Under the pieces are notes generated by a model. It was not told where the DNA came from. It did not search any database and saw only the letters and a list, made by a program, of their open reading frames with translations. Below are positions 18,651 through 29,364 of a stretch of 64,000 nt of DNA, in pieces. The stretch is from Prochilodus magdalenae (lineage: Eukaryota > Chordata > Actinopteri > Characiformes > Prochilodontidae), in contig JAMWET010000548.1 in the NCBI GenBank assembly GCA_024036415.1, positions 231,001-295,000 of the forward strand, in the 5' to 3' direction. How positions within the stretch are numbered: position 1 is the first letter of the stretch; every line of letters begins with the position of its first letter. The position numbers and the translations under genes are program-made.

Positions 18651-18929
18651 CATGTTCTGACACAAGTAATTAAAAAATAAGTAATATATCATTAGTGCAT
18701 GGTAAACCTATATATGGAGAGCAACACCTGAAGCACAAAGAAAATGAATAAATAAATAAATAACACAGAAAACAGCAATCTGTAAATATACTTTGACAAT
18801 AACACTATATTCAAAATTTTATCTTACCAACTCTTTTTGTAAGCATATATATATATACTCACTCTAAAATCAATGCCTGCAATATGAGACTAGGGACAAT
18901 GTGGCATGTTCAGAAAACCTCTAGTGATG

Positions 18930-19300
18930 TAATCATACCTACAGACTATAAAAGAAACAACCTGGAAAGGCCTGCTTCTGAGAATGGATGGGTAAGGGAT
19001 CGCCACTTTGCTACAAACACATTGTTAATACACCAACGCTGCATCCACAGATGCAAGTATTATGGACAGTGGAAACCATGTGCCAGTAATGTCCAGAAAC
19101 ACTACCTAGTAATCTGGACTTAACTCCTCTGAAATGGACTAAAGCTCAATGGGAATGTGTATTGTGGTGTGAGGAGTCAATCTTGCAGACTGTTTATGGA
19201 AATAATGGACGTCCTGTTCTGGCCAAGGAGGAGAAACGTCATTCAGACACGACGTTTATAAGAATGGTGTAGGAACCAGCAGATCTGTGCAGGCTCCACT
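18930..19300 (+). pseudogene. Decayed Tc1 transposase (family C) in spacer 1
   Basis: Pieces in shifting + strand frames read ENGWVRDRHFATNT, then LKWTKAQWECVLWCEES, then YGNNGRPVLAKEEKRH. They match a common fish Tc1 transposase around the second catalytic Asp; SDES has become CEES here, so the enzyme is dead. The same relic with the same defects is at 24440-24800. Confidence 0.6.
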
Positions 19301-19371
19301 GAGGCTGATGGATAAGTTAAAACACATGATGTATTATGAAGCATGAAATATGACAATGAAGGCCTGGATGG

Positions 19372-19560
19372 TGGCTCAGCTGAACAGCATTTGGGTGTGG
19401 CCAAAGACCATAGTGTGAAGGAAGAAGCTGAATCTGCAGGTGTATGGAAGAGTACGGTCATACAGGTCTACCAGCAGTGGATAAAATCCCAGTCTACAGG
19501 AAACTTGTCCAGTACATGCCAAATAGAACCGCAGCTGTTATTCGTGATTGTGAAGGTATT
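19372..19560 (+). pseudogene. Transposase helix-turn-helix fragment (family D) in spacer 1
   Basis: Encodes HLGVAKDHSVKEEAESAGVW then KSTVIQVYQQWIKSQSTG, a Tc1-type N-terminal DNA-binding segment. Copies are at 24868-25060, 37160-37660 (+), and on the minus strand near 35570, 44480, 54720 and 57640. Confidence 0.6.
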
Positions 19561-19996
19561 ATACACTGCTGTGTATGTTTATGTTTCAGGTATGTAAATA
19601 TTTGTCCGGTGAGCTTATAAGGACAGACAGAAAGGTACAGTAGACTACAAATATCTTAAATTAAAATGCTGCCTTTGTAAAACTAACTTAATCCCAGTTA
19701 CGGGAACACTGCAGAGTGTAACATACTGATATGTGTATATTATAATGCATTGAAATATTTTGAGTGTAAACTGTGTTTAAGAAATGTGATGTACATCATC
19801 ATCGTACCGAAGGAATGTTTTTTGTGAGTTATATGCTGCATATTAGTGTCTTAATAAATCTATATTCATTCAGTTTAACATCCTTTCTTTCACAGATGCA
19901 TAAATACAATATACAGAAACAAAATATAAGTCGGTTACTGATTCAGGACTGAAAGCATAATTCGATAAACAGGCTCTCAGAGTCCCGAGAGATCAG

Positions 19997-20090
19997 ATTT
20001 GCATAGTTTCTGTTCCTGTATGTCTTCATGCATCTGGACTGGTCATGCTTGGCCTTCCCTCTCACCTCCTGTGCGCTCTCTCTTTATAAG
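19997..20090 (+). promoter_or_regulatory. Light-chain V promoter, unit 2
   Basis: Octamer ATTTGCAT at 19997-20004 and TTTATAAG at 20083-20090, the same 86-bp spacing as the other units. Confidence 0.85.
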
Positions 20091-20163
20091 AGCTGTGTGT
20101 GAGGGCTGGTTCTGTCTGAAGGTGCATTAAAGATTGATCTGTGATCTGTTAGACTAGATCATC

Positions 20164-20612
20164 ATGATCCTCAACGCTGCCTCTCTCGCTCTCCTCCTCC
20201 TGGTTTGTCTTTCTGGTAAGACCATCCAGCTTCTTAGATAACCACTTAACCATCTAACGTCTGATAAACATCTCAGTCTGTTTCTGAACTCTCAGGACTC
20301 TCCTGTTTCTCCTCTTCCTACAGGTGTGGAGTCTCTCGTGCTCACCCAGGAGAAGGCGATGTCTGTAAAACTGACTGAGAGCATTAAGATCTCCTGCAGA
20401 ATAGATTCTTCTAGCGACTATCCTTTAACATGGTACCAACAGAAACCTGGTGAACCTCCAAAGTTCTTGCTTGCTGAGAGCACGAGGGCAAGTGGCCTGC
20501 CGAGTCGATTCACCTACAGCGGATCTGGATCCCAAGAATACCTGGATATTAACGGAGTCCAGGCTGAAGACGCGGCCGTTTATTACTGCGCTTGTCATTA
20601 CTGTGGCTCTGG
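20164..20612 (+). CDS. Immunoglobulin light-chain V segment, unit 2 (leader + V)
   Basis: Leader exon 20164-20215 and V exon 20324-20612. The leader differs from unit 1 only near its end (LVCLS for LVSLS). V reads VESLVLTQEKAMSVKLTES, then ISCRIDSSSDYPLTWYQQKP, then GVQAEDAAVYYCACHYCGSG. All framework landmarks and both Ig cysteines are present, plus the two extra CDR3 cysteines. It is followed by a perfect heptamer, making this the V most likely to be used. Confidence 0.93.
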
Positions 20613-20651
20613 CACAGTGCTTCAGTTCAGTCAACCTCTCATACAAAAACC
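20613..20651 (+). other. V recombination signal, 23-bp spacer (unit 2)
   Basis: Perfect heptamer CACAGTG (20613-20619), 23-bp spacer, nonamer ACAAAAACC (20643-20651). Confidence 0.92.
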
Positions 20652-20862
20652 CCACCATCCCCTAAAGCAGATTAAACCTACCCCAGACTCTCTCAGCTCC
20701 ACCCAGTGACCCCCTCTCAGGTCAGAGTGAGACGGGTCATGAGTTCTAGACTGGCTCCTGACCCAGCTGTGGTCATTATGTCCTGTTTGGACTGGTCTAA
20801 ACTCTGCACCCGTGGTCACTGAAGTGTTCAGTCTGAGCAGAAGCAGTGTGTTACAGCTCTGA

Positions 20863-20890
20863 GGTATTTGTACTGAGCTCTATCACTGTG
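20863..20890 (+). other. J recombination signal, 12-bp spacer (unit 2)
   Basis: Nonamer GGTATTTGT (one change from GGTTTTTGT), 12-bp spacer, perfect heptamer CACTGTG at 20884-20890. Confidence 0.9.
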
Positions 20891-20931
20891 GTCTATTGCT
20901 GATTTTGGTGGAGGCACTGAAGTGACTGTTG
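20891..20931 (+). CDS. Immunoglobulin light-chain J segment, unit 2
   Basis: Encodes SIADFGGGTEVTV plus G, then the GTAGGT donor. Canonical FGGG. One base shorter at its 5' end than J1. Confidence 0.92.
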
Positions 20932-22731
20932 GTAGGTGAAAACTTCTTCTCTGCAAACACCGCAGAACTTTTATTCAGATTTGAAGTAAAATATCAGCTG
21001 TATTACATTTGTAGTGCAAAATGCTAAAAAACAGTTATAATATTTTATACAGACATACATTTCATTTTTAATTTTAAAATGGAAAAATTATTATTAAAAT
21101 TGTACCAAAATGACCACCATTAGAAAGTGGCTAGAACAGTTCATATAAAACATAAACAGAAATACTCTGTCTGAAGGAAAGCTCAACTTTTGAGGAAAGG
21201 TGGGTACTCAGTTCTAGATAAGTACAAGAGGTTTGAATGTTTGTACTTTGTAAATGGTACCACTTTTATTTCTACGTAAGTAGATCTGTGAGGAAAGCCA
21301 TCCATGTTTGCCTTATCTCTATTTTAGCCCTTCATGTTCAGTTTCTAATTTCTATTTTTAGAGTCTAAAGTCTCTTTGCTGGTTCACCCCCAGAGCTGCT
21401 TTAATGTTGTTCATGTCTATCATAATTGCTATTAGCATTTTATTTTAACATAACAGAATAACAGTTTGGGCATGACAAATGGAGAAATAGAAATTGCCCA
21501 ATATTATTCAGAATAAACTGTATATTAGCTTACATAAAAATAAGGTTACCAATTAGGGGATACAAGTGTTCATTTCATAATTAGTTAGGAGTCACTGACA
21601 TAAAAGTAATTTTACTGAAGAAGTGTTTGTAAAATGATAATAATGATTGTAATATTTTGCAGCTTCACAGTTTTGAATACTTTGCAAGAATCTGTAAAAA
21701 AAACAAGAAAGACGTAGCTGTATCCAGAATGATGAACAGACATCATATCATGAAATTACTAAACAGATAGAACTATACATAGAAACAGATAATAATCTAG
21801 TATATTGGGTAACACTTTACATTAGGTTCTGACTAACTAACAGAGTAATACATTAACACTGATTACAATGCTTAACTAATGTTAAGTAACAGTGTAACAA
21901 CAAGTTCACGTGCTCAGTAACAGGTAACAGTTGTTACATGTTAATCTGATGTTAGTAAACCGCTGTTAATGTATTACTTTATGTTGGTTAGTCCGAGCCT
22001 AATGTAAAGTGTTACTGTATATTGTTTATAATTTATGAACTTATTAACATTTCCTTATTTATTTATTAGAAACATCTTGAAGTTCCCTCTGGTGTCTAGA
22101 TCACAGTATTTCATCCTACTGAATAATATAATGAATAATAATAACTGCAATTATAAACATGATTAGTAACTTTACACGAGGAGGCAAAGACATCCTTTAC
22201 TCTCAGTGTAAGCTAATGTAAAGCGATCATATGCTTAGCATTTTTATTATCCATTAATTATTAAAAGTTAATAAATACATAATAAATAAACAATATAAGG
22301 GATAGCTGCTGAGCACCAATGATGCAGAAAAATACCCGAAAGTTTGAACACCCTATACGCATTTAGTGCACGTATTTATTATTTACGTTATGTTGCTAGG
22401 TGTACTGGAATACACGTACAACATACAATATAAAATGTGCCATAACTTTTATACAATTTTAACATTATTTTTAACATCTTTAATTTGCTAAATGAACAGT
22501 AATTGTTTATTACATCTTCAGAATGTGTCTAGATGTGTTTTCTCTGGAGGATGTGTAACTTTTTCATTTGACCAGGGATGCTTAAACTTGTGCATATAAA
22601 TACATATATATAAATATTATTGTGCAGATCAATGTTATTCTTTAGAAGACATATACATATAATGAAATAATGTTTAAAAAAAACGGACTGACTTTTCTGA
22701 TTCACTTTACTTGAACTATTTTTCTCTCTAG
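20932..22731 (+). other. J-C intron, unit 2
   Basis: 1800 bp, AT-rich, co-linear with the unit 3 intron over most of its length. It contains the MITE at 21809-22015. No extra J or coding exon was seen. Confidence 0.75.
21809..22015. mobile_element. MITE with GTAACACTTTACATTAGG ends
   Basis: About 207 bp with 18-bp near-perfect inverted ends (GTAACACTTTACATTAGG and its inverse). A truncated copy is in the unit 3 intron (about 27415-27545). Related pieces lie at 59640-59694/60227-60320 (split by a Tc1 element) and 61470-61590. Confidence 0.7.
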
Positions 22732-23057
22732 CTTCTCCAACACCTCCTTCTCTGCTCCTCCTGGCCCCCTCGCAGTCTACCTCCTCTGGCTCTGAAGTCA
22801 GTGTGGTCTGTACAGCTCGGGGTTTCCGTCCTGACGGTGCCGTCCTGACCTGGGAAGAGGATAGCACCACCATGGCAGGCTCTGAGGTCCACCCTGGTCC
22901 ATCCCAGCGCCAGGCCGATGGCACCTTCATCCAGAGCAGCATCCTGAAACTCCGCCCAGAACGCTGGAGCTCTGGACACACCTACACCTGTCACCTGACT
23001 CACCCCGCCCTGACCAGTCCACTGAGAGAGAGTGTCAGTGCGGGACAGTGCAGCTAG
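22732..23057 (+). CDS. Immunoglobulin light-chain constant exon, unit 2
   Basis: Same length (326 bp) and same encoded protein as C1. The base differences I see are silent (for example CCC to CCT, GAC to GAT). Phase-1 acceptor, two domain cysteines, core Trp and C-terminal QCS are all present. AATAAA follows at 23092-23097. Confidence 0.93.
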
Positions 23058-23289
23058 AGAGACCCATCATCAGCACAGACACAGTAACTGTAATAAAGGA
23101 GTGTGTTCAGTATCAGGGTCTGTCTGCTTCATCTCTCCGTCTTCTCTAGTCTGAGGTTCATGTTCATGGTGTCCTGTAGAGGCAGTGTTTCACCTGGAAC
23201 AGCTTTCTGTACTTGTGTTGCTCATTTCATAATTGTTCAATAAAAGAATCATCAGTGATGAGATGATCTGTGACGTTTCTGTAAACATG

Positions 23290-23800
23290 CATATCAATTT
23301 CAGTTCATAACTGCAAACATATTGATCAGCAGTTGGTGGAGATGTAAACAGGACAATGTAAACAATTTAAAACTAGTAAGAAATAAAATATATAAACATA
23401 GATAAATTTAAAGTATGCTGCCAGCTCAAATAAAAGTGCACACATACAGATTATACTTAATCTCCATAGGAAAGAGCATTTGATGCTCTGGGAAAGCCTA
23501 TGGTAACCATGTCCGATGTCAGTCATTGGCTAGAGGGATACAGTTTTTCAGTCCCACACTGGTGTTGAGTCTGATGAGGAAGCTGTTTGCACTGTGTTCT
23601 GTGTGGTGGAGCTCCATCCAATGGGATAAGTTTCAGTGGTGCTTTTTGATCCAGAAATGGTCATTCAAGGGTCAGTTACCTGACCTCACTATGGCTATTT
23701 CTGGCTGCTGGTTGCAAACATGCAGCTCTCACAGCAATGTTCCATCAGTTTTCCATGTTTTTACACACCTGCTTCATCACAGTACAGGGTTGCTCGTGAG
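23290..23800. repeat. Interspersed repeat in the unit 2-3 spacer
   Basis: Paralogue of 18230-18650 with small insertions. After it, at about 23800-24170, comes DNA absent from spacer 1, with (CT)n and (AT)n runs at about 23937-23983. Confidence 0.5.
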
Positions 23801-24259
23801 CTAGTTGTGGGAGATGTGTTGGGAGTACCTGCAGAGAAGTGGTCCTCCAGGAGAGAGGTAGAGAAATACTGATCGTGTGTAAAGATGATTCCCAGAAGAG
23901 TAAAGAGTGTTACTGAAGCAAAGGGGGACAAAGTCTCTCTCCCTCTCTCTCTCTCTCTTATATATATATATATATATATATATTAAGTAATTTAAAAATA
24001 AGTCAAGTCAAGTAGTTTGCTGCTGGACATTTCTTGGTTATGGTGCTGGTGAACAGGTACCAGTGAAACGAAACAACTTTCCTCCAGGACCAAGGTGCCA
24101 CACATAGAACAATATGTGTACAATAAGTGGTCACGACAATTTACTTCTACACGAAACAAGCAAACTCTTAAGTAGAGGGAGGGGATAATAAGTAATATAT
24201 CATTAATGCATGGTAAACCTATATATGGAGAGCAACACCTGAAGCACAAAGAAAATGAA

Positions 24260-24294
<35 letters not shown>

Positions 24295-24439
24295 CACAGA
24301 AAACAGCAATCTGTAAATATACTTTGACAATAACACTATATTCAAATTTTAATCTTACCAACTCTTTTTGTAAGCATATATACACTCACTCTGAAATCAA
24401 TGCCTGCAATTTGAGACTAGGGACAATGTGGCATGTTCA

Positions 24440-24800
24440 AAAATCCTCCAGTGATGTAATCATACCTACAGGCTATAAAAGAAACAACCTGGAAAGGCCT
24501 GCTTCTGAGAATGGATGGATAAGGGATCGCCACTTTGCTACAAACACATAGTTAATACACCAACGCTGCATCCACAGATGCAAGTATTATGGACAGTGGA
24601 AACCATGTGCCAGTAATGTCCAGAAACACTACCTAGTAATCTGGACTTAACTCCTCTGAAATGGAATAATGCTCAATGGGAATGCGTATTGTGGTGTGAG
24701 GAGTCAATCTTGCAGACTGTTAATGGAAATAATGGACGTCCTGTTCTGGCCAAGGAGGAGAAACGCCATTCAGGCATGGAACCAGCAGATCTGTGCAGGC
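24440..24800 (+). pseudogene. Decayed Tc1 transposase (family C) in spacer 2
   Basis: Duplicate of 18930-19300, sharing the damaged CEES site and stop codons. A short deletion near 24775 separates the two. An (AAAT)n run precedes it at about 24257-24292, longer than in spacer 1. Confidence 0.6.
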
Positions 24801-24867
24801 TCCACTGAGGCTGATGGATAAGTTAAAACACATGATGCATTATGAAGCATGAAATATGACAATGAAG

Positions 24868-25060
24868 GCCTGTATGGTGGCTCAGCTGAACAGCATTTGG
24901 GCGTGGCCAAAGACCATAGTGTGAAGGAAGTAGCTGAATCTGCAGGTGTATAGAAGAGTACGGTAATACAGGTCTACCAGAAGTGACTAAAATCCCAGTC
25001 TACAGGATACTTATCCAGTACATGCCAAATAGAACCGCAGCTGTTATTCGTGATTGTGAA
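24868..25060 (+). pseudogene. Transposase helix-turn-helix fragment (family D) in spacer 2
   Basis: Duplicate of 19372-19560, with an in-frame stop (GTATAG) where spacer 1 still has a Trp codon. Confidence 0.55.
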
Positions 25061-25502
25061 GGTATTACACACTGCTGTGTATGTTTATGTTTCAGGTATG
25101 TAAATATTTGTCCGGTGAGCTTATAAGGACAGACAGAAAGGTACAGTAGACTACAAATATCTTAAATTAAAATGTTGCCTTTGTAAAACTAACTTAATCC
25201 CAGTTACGGGAACACTGCAGAGTGTAACATATTGATATGTGTATATTATAATGCATTGAAATATTTTGAGTGTAAACTGTGTTTAGAGAATGTGATGTAC
25301 ATCATCACTGTAGCGATGGAATGATTTTCGTGAGTTATATGCTGCATATTAGTGTCTTAATAAATCTATATTCATTCAGTTTAACATATTTTCTTTCACA
25401 GATGCATAAATACAATATACAGAAACAAATAATAAGTCATTTACTGATTCAGTACTGAAAGCAGGATTCTATAAACAGGCTCTCAGAGTCCCGAGAGATC
25501 AG

Positions 25503-25596
25503 ATTTGCATAGTTTCTGTTCCTGTATGTCTTCGTGCATCTGGACTGGTCATGCTTGGCCTTCCCTCTCACCTCCTGTGTGCTCTCTCTTTATAAG
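25503..25596 (+). promoter_or_regulatory. Light-chain V promoter, unit 3
   Basis: Octamer ATTTGCAT at 25503-25510 and TTTATAAG at 25589-25596, 86 bp apart. Confidence 0.85.
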
Positions 25597-25669
25597 AGCT
25601 GTGTGTGAGGGCAGGTTCTGTCTGAAGGTGCATTAAAGATTGACCTGTGATCTGTTAGACTAGATCATC

Positions 25670-26115
25670 ATGATCCTCAACGCTGCCTCTCTCGCTCTCC
25701 TCCTCCTGGTTAGTCTTTCTGGTAAGACCATCCAGCTTCTTAGATAACCACTTAATCATCTAACGTCTGATAAACATCTCAGTCTGTTTCTGAACTCTCA
25801 GAACTCTCCTGTTTCTCTTCCTACAGGTGTGGAGGCTCTCGTGCTCACCCAGGAGAAGGCAATGTCTGTAAAACTGACTGAGAGCATTAAGATCTCCTGC
25901 AGAACAGATTCTTCTAGCAGCTATGCTTTAGCATGGTACCAGCAGAAACCTGGCGAATCTCCAAAGTTTCTGCTTGTTGACAGCACGAGGGCAAGTGGCC
26001 TGCCGAGTCGATTCACCTACAGCGGATCTGGATCCCAAAAATACCTGGATATTAATGGAGTCCAGGCTGAAGACGGGGCCGTTTATTACTGTGCTTGTCA
26101 TAACTGTGGCTCTGG
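25670..26115 (+). CDS. Immunoglobulin light-chain V segment, unit 3 (leader + V)
   Basis: Leader exon 25670-25721 (MILNAASLALLLLVSLS) and V exon 25827-26115. V reads VEALVLTQEKAMSVKLTES, ISCRTDSSSSYALAWYQQKP, then GVQAEDGAVYYCACHNCGSG. All canonical Ig residues are present, and the CDR3 cysteines are as in the other units. Differences from V2 fall mostly around CDR1 and CDR2. The leader intron is 3 bp shorter than in units 1 and 2 because of a small deletion in the pyrimidine tract. Confidence 0.93.
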
Positions 26116-26154
26116 CACAGTGCCTCAGTTTAGTCAGCTGCTCATACAAAAACC
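26116..26154 (+). other. V recombination signal, 23-bp spacer (unit 3)
   Basis: Perfect heptamer CACAGTG (26116-26122), 23-bp spacer, nonamer ACAAAAACC (26146-26154). Confidence 0.92.
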
Positions 26155-26365
26155 CCACCATCCCCTAAAGCAGATTAAACCTACCCCAGACTCTCTCAGC
26201 TCCACCCAGTGACCCCCTCTCAGGCTAGAGTGAGACTAGTCATGAGTTCTAGACTGGCTCCTGACCCAGCTGTGGTCATTATGTCCTGTTTGGACTTGTC
26301 TAAATTTTGCACACGTGGTCACTGAAGTGTTCAGTCTGAGCAGAAGCAGTGTGTTACAGCTCTGA

Positions 26366-26393
26366 GGTTTTTGTACTGAGCTCTATCACTGTG
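26366..26393 (+). other. J recombination signal, 12-bp spacer (unit 3)
   Basis: Nonamer GGTTTTTGT, 12-bp spacer, perfect heptamer CACTGTG at 26387-26393. Confidence 0.92.
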
Positions 26394-26434
26394 GTCCATT
26401 GTTGAGCTTGGTGGAGGCACTGAAGTGACATTTG
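26394..26434 (+). CDS. Immunoglobulin light-chain J segment, unit 3 (FGxG altered)
   Basis: Encodes SIVELGGGTEVTF plus G, then the GTAGGT donor. The conserved Phe of FGxG is Leu here (CTT), and the last Val is Phe. The frame and splice site are intact. The Phe-to-Leu change may weaken V-domain folding or pairing. Confidence 0.88.
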
Positions 26435-28135
26435 GTAGGTGAAAACTTCTTCTCTGCAAACACTGCAGAACTTTTTAAGTAAAATATCAGCTGTAGTACA
26501 TTTGCAGTGCAAAATGCTAAAAAAACAGTTATAATATATTATACAGAAATACATATTTTTAAAATGGAAAAATTATTATTAAAATAGTACCAAAATTACC
26601 ACCATTAGAAAGTGGCTAGAACAGTTCATATAAAACATAAACAGAAAAACTCTGTCTGAAGGAAAGCTGAACTTTTGAGGATAGGTGGGTAGTGGCTAGC
26701 AGCACTCAGATATGTTTCTACTTTGTAAATGGTACCACTTTTATTTCTACATGAGTATTTCTGTGAGGAAAGTCATCTCTATTTTAGCCCTTCATGTTTA
26801 GTTTCTAATTTTTATTTTTAGAGTCTAAAGTCTCTTTGCTGGTTCACCCCCAGAGCTGCTTTAATGTTGTTCACGTCTATCATAATTGCTATTAGCGCTT
26901 TATTTTAACATAACAGAATAACAGATTGGGCATGACAAATGGAGAAATAGAAATTGCCCAAAATAATTCAGAATAAACTTTATATAAACTTTTATTGAAA
27001 TAAAAAAATGTTTTTTTCTCTCTACTGCTAAAATGTTGCCAATAAGGGGATACAAGTGTTTAAATCAGCTCTTAATTAGTTAGAGTCACTGACATAAAAG
27101 CAGTTTTACTGAAGAAGTGTGTGTAAAATGATTGTAATATTTTGCAGCTTCACAGTTTTAAATATTTTGCAAGAATCTGTAAAAAATAATAAGGAAGTCA
27201 AAGCTGTATCCAGAATGATGAACAGACATCATATCAAGAAATTACTAAACAGATAGAAGATAAGATAATCCTTTATTGATCCCACAGTGGGGAAATTTGC
27301 AACTATACGTATACTGGTATATATTTATAATTTGCAACTATACACAGTGAGAAAATTTACACTATAGAACTATACATAAAAGTAACAGTGTTGAGTACAT
27401 GTACATATATGTTAAGTAACAGTGTAACAACAAGATCACATGTTCAATAACAGGTAACAGTTGTTACATGTTAACCTGACGTTAGTAAACCGCTGTTAAT
27501 GTATTGCTTTGTTAGTTAGTCCGAGCGTGATGTAAAGTGTTACTGTATATTGTTTAGAATTTATGAACATTTCCAACAACCGGAAGCATCTTGAAGTTCC
27601 CTCTGGTTCTCTCTGGTGTCTAGATTACAGTATTTCATCCTACTGAATAATATAATGAATAATAATAACTGCAATTATAAACATGATTAGTATGTATTTG
27701 CTGTCTAAATAGTAACTTTACACGAGGGGGCATAGACATCCTTTACTTTCAGTGTAAGCTAATGTAAAGCGATCATATGCTTAGCATTGTTATTGGTTCA
27801 TTAATTATTAAAAATGTATAAATAAATAATAAATAAACAATATAAGGGATAGCTGCTGAGCACCAATGATGCAGAAAAATACCTGAAAGTTTGAACACCC
27901 TATACACATTTAGTGCACGTATTATTTACGTTATGTTGCTAGGTGTACTAGAATACACGTACAACATACAATATAAAATGTGGCATAACTTTTATACAAT
28001 TTTAACATAATTTTTTTTAACATCTTTAATTTGGTAAATGAACAGTAATTGTTTATTACATCTTCAGAATGTGTCTAGATGTGTTCTCTCTGGAGGATGT
28101 GTAACTTTTTTCATTTGACCAGGGATGCCCAAACT

Positions 28136-28187
<52 letters not shown>

Positions 28188-28231
28188 CTGACTTTTCTGA
28201 TTCACTTTACTTGCTCTATTTTTCTCTCTAG
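26435..28231 (+). other. J-C intron, unit 3
   Basis: 1797 bp, co-linear with the unit 2 intron, with an insertion at about 27250-27420 replacing the left part of the MITE and an (AT)n run at 28141-28180. No additional exon was seen. Confidence 0.75.
27250..27420 (-). mobile_element. LINE 3'-end fragment in the unit 3 intron
   Basis: AAGATAAGATAATCCTTTAT followed by TGATCCCACAGTGGGGAAAT is the reverse complement of a common fish LINE 3' tail (CCCCACTGTGGGATCAATAA then AGG plus short tandem tail). It is absent from units 1 and 2, so it inserted after their split. The inner boundary is approximate. Confidence 0.5.
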
Positions 28232-28557
28232 CTTCTCCAACACCTCCTTCTCTGCTCCTCCTGGCCCCCTCACAGTCTACATCCTCTGGCTCTGAAGTCA
28301 GTGTGGTCTGTACAGCTCGGGGTTTCCGTCCTGACGGTGCCGTCCTGACCTGGGAAGAGGATAGCACCACCATGGCAGGTTCTGAGGTCCACCCTGGTCC
28401 ATCCCAGCGCCAGGCCGATGGCACCTTCATCCAGAGCAGCATCCTGAAACTCCGCCCAGAACGCTGGAGCTCTGGACACACCTACACCTGTCACCTGACT
28501 CACCCCGCCCTGACCAGTCCACTGAGAGAGAGTGTCAGTGCGGGACAGTGCAGCTAG
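28232..28557 (+). CDS. Immunoglobulin light-chain constant exon, unit 3
   Basis: 326 bp, encoding the same protein as C1 and C2; the base changes seen are silent (ACC to ACA, GGC to GGT). Stop at 28555-28557, AATAAA at 28592-28597. Homology to the other units stops about 215 bp after the stop codon, near 28775, marking the right edge of the array. Confidence 0.93.
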
Positions 28558-28775
28558 AGAGACCCATCATCGGCACCGACACAGTAACTCTAATAAAGGA
28601 GTGTGTTCAGTATCAGAGTCTGTCTGCTTCATCTCTCTGTCTTCTCTAGTCTGAGGTTCATGTTCATGGTGTCCTGTAGAGGCAGTGTTTCACCTGGAAC
28701 AGCTTTCTGTACTTGTGTTGCTCATTTCATTCCTTTTTCCTCAATAAAATAATCATCAGTGATGAGATGATCTGT

Positions 28776-29228
28776 GAAGCGTATGCATATCCAGCAGAAA
28801 TGAACAAACTGTTTGTGGTGCTGTGCACTCAAAAGTCATAAACACATTCATTTGCATTTGATTTAGAGAAGTTGTTATATATCAAAAACACACTTCATGT
28901 AGCTCCTTAAATCCCTGGCTTAATAAATACCAATGCAGACTAGCTGAGTTATTCCTAGTTTATGTAACCATGTAGCATAAAACTCTGACCCACCAGAGGG
29001 TCCTGGCCTTTTAAGGGGTTAACATAATAAATAAAGGACTAGCCACACACATATGTAAGTCATTAATGTTGTTTGTAGCTATTCTAATATCAGTGTTTTC
29101 TGAGCAAATAAATACCTACAACAATAATAAATATAATATTAGTAAATAAAATATTAATTCTAATATTTTGAGGTGCCTAAAAGTTTTGTATCATTAGTCT
29201 ATAGTGGGACTATAGGCACTAGAGAGGC
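28776..29228. other. Intergenic DNA right of the light-chain array
   Basis: AT-rich, with no feature recognised. Confidence 0.5.
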
Positions 29229-29362
29229 ACGTGGTTGGTGTAGCTCAGCGGGTAACACCGCTGCTCAGTCTGCCACCTCTACATGTGGGAGACTGGGGTT
29301 CGAAATACCCGTCTGGGTGACTATGCTGAGCTACACCAATAAGAGTCCATGGGCAAGACTCT
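29229..29362 (+). repeat. SINE (family S), 5' part
   Basis: Has the tRNA-like head with A box TGTAGCTCAGCGGGTA and B-box region GGGGTTCGAAATACCC (one base inserted against the 51254 copy). Cut short at GGGCAAGACTCTTG, without the L2-type tail. It is next to a family A element. Confidence 0.65.
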
Positions 29363-29364
29363 TG

